From NCBI GenBank assembly GCA_035646975.1, contig DASROJ010000166.1:1-6506 (forward strand): DNA of 6,506 bases, in the 5' to 3' direction. Below, in pieces: positions 5,891 to 6,506 of the stretch. The notes under the pieces were generated by a model that saw only the letters and a program-made list of their open reading frames with translations, was not told where the DNA came from and made no database searches. Both the position numbers and the translations under genes were made by a program. Positions within the stretch are counted from its first letter, which is position 1. Every line of letters begins with the position of its first letter. Source of the stretch: DASROJ01 sp035646975. GTDB lineage: Bacteria > Acidobacteriota > Polarisedimenticolia > JACPZX01 > DASXTC01.

Positions 5891-6506
5891 TCAGCTCTCC
5901 GCGTCCGGGATGAGGCGCGCTGGATCGAAATCGCGCGCCCACGGTGGGGCCTGCGACGCATCCAGGAGAAGTCCGGCGGCCAGCTCCCCCACGGCGGCGC
6001 CGGAGGTGGCGCCGGTTCCCCCCAGCCCCGCCACCCAGAAGAAACCCTCCAGCCGCGGATCGGGGCCGATCACGTAACGACGATCCGGGGCGAACGTCCG
6101 AAGACAGGCTCGCGCGGATTCCACCTTCACCATGGCGGCCATCGGCAGGGCGGCCGCCAGCCGGCTCGCGAGATCCTCGGCCACCGCCTGCGACACCTCG
6201 GGAGCCGCCGGTGGGTGCGGCTCGACATCGCACGCGCACAGAAGCAGCCGATCGCCGTCGACGCGGAAGTAGACATCGTGCGGCAGATCCCAGACCCAGG
6301 GCCACGAGGGGTCGATCCCCTCGAGGGCCGCCGAGCCGAACAGATGCCTCCGGTACGACACCAGGCCAGGATCCTCCAGACCCGCGAGCGACGCGAGCGG
6401 CCCCGCCCAGGCGCCCGCCGCGTTGACAACCCAGTCCGATTCGAAGCGGCCCGCGGTGGTCTCCACCCCCAACACCCTCCCGCCCCGGTGCATGAAGCCG
6501 GTCACG
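5891..6506 (-). CDS. FAD-dependent oxidoreductase (DAO / D-amino-acid dehydrogenase-like), N-terminus outside window
   Basis: C-terminal ~205 residues of a DAO-superfamily flavoenzyme, which oxidises amines or amino acids with FAD. The frame is open to the window edge; the GTG at 6503-6505 is an internal Val codon, not a start, because the text begins in the middle of the domain (GGRVLGVETTAGRF, the beta-hairpin before the second FAD-contacting strand). Visible landmarks, numbered from that codon, are VVNAAGAWA (26-34), RTFAPDRRYVIGPDP (136-150) and FFWVAGLGGTGATSG (155-169) followed by a helix, the FAD-closing segment. The RTFAPDR and EGFFW pattern is closest to DauA-like D-arginine/D-amino-acid dehydrogenases and related unassigned oxidases, so the substrate is unknown. 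The N-terminal GxGxxG Rossmann motif must lie beyond the window. It is the first visible gene of the minus-strand unit; its promoter is not seen. Confidence 0.92.
   Translation of the reverse strand, partial: VTGFMHRGGRVLGVETTAGRFESDWVVNAAGAWAGPLASLAGLEDPGLVSYRRHLFGSAALEGIDPSWPWVWDLPHDVYFRVDGDRLLLCACDVEPHPPAAPEVSQAVAEDLASRLAAALPMAAMVKVESARACLRTFAPDRRYVIGPDPRLEGFFWVAGLGGTGATSGAAVGELAAGLLLDASQAPPWARDFDPARLIPDAES
5895..5900 (-). promoter_or_regulatory. Ribosome binding site of the 317-residue protein gene
   Basis: The minus strand reads GGAGAG with 7 nt to the ATG at 5887. It lies in the last codons of the oxidoreductase gene, so initiation probably depends on ribosomes finishing that gene. Confidence 0.65.

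Noticed and set aside
5944..6426. Plus-strand open frame opposite the oxidoreductase gene
   Set aside because: Pro/Arg-rich low-complexity product; the minus-strand frame carries the FAD-enzyme motifs.
6503..6505. GTG as the start of a short oxidoreductase
   Set aside because: The sequence begins in the middle of the DAO fold and lacks the Rossmann FAD motif, so this is an internal Val codon.

Overview
This is a high-G+C bacterial window (about two thirds G+C by eye), densely packed, with no RNA genes, insertion sequences, CRISPR arrays or long intergenic stretches. The phylum cannot be fixed from the sequence alone. The gene mix (S9A prolyl oligopeptidase, Mrp ATPase fused to DUF971, a large GT-C-like membrane protein ending in a TPR) and the codon composition are compatible with Acidobacteriota or a similar soil lineage; this is a weak inference.

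Layout: positions 1-902 (+) hold the last ~300 codons of a prolyl oligopeptidase whose beginning lies outside the window. All other genes are on the minus strand and are read from right to left: the C-terminal part of a DauA/DAO-type FAD-dependent amine or amino-acid oxidoreductase (5891 to the window end), an unrecognised 317-residue helical protein (4934-5887), a nitroreductase-family flavoprotein (4338-4937), a multi-pass membrane protein with a C-terminal TPR (2380-4362), and a three-domain Mrp/HCF101-like iron-sulfur carrier ATPase (899-2302).

The first four minus-strand genes are separated by 3 nt, a 4-nt ATGA overlap and a start/stop overlap (or an 8-nt gap, depending on the start chosen), so they look like one transcription unit. 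A 77-bp gap with a possible promoter precedes the Mrp-like gene, which may be read with the operon, on its own, or both. The Mrp-like gene and the peptidase converge so tightly that their TAG stops share the palindrome CTAG.

Functionally, the upstream three genes pair two flavoenzymes with an unknown protein and could form a small redox unit, but no shared substrate can be read from the sequence. The most informative single observation is the DUF59 + P-loop ATPase + DUF971 architecture of the Mrp-like protein, the same order as plastid HCF101, with a complete CxCxxC...His metal site in the last domain. The 317-residue protein is the best candidate for something undescribed.
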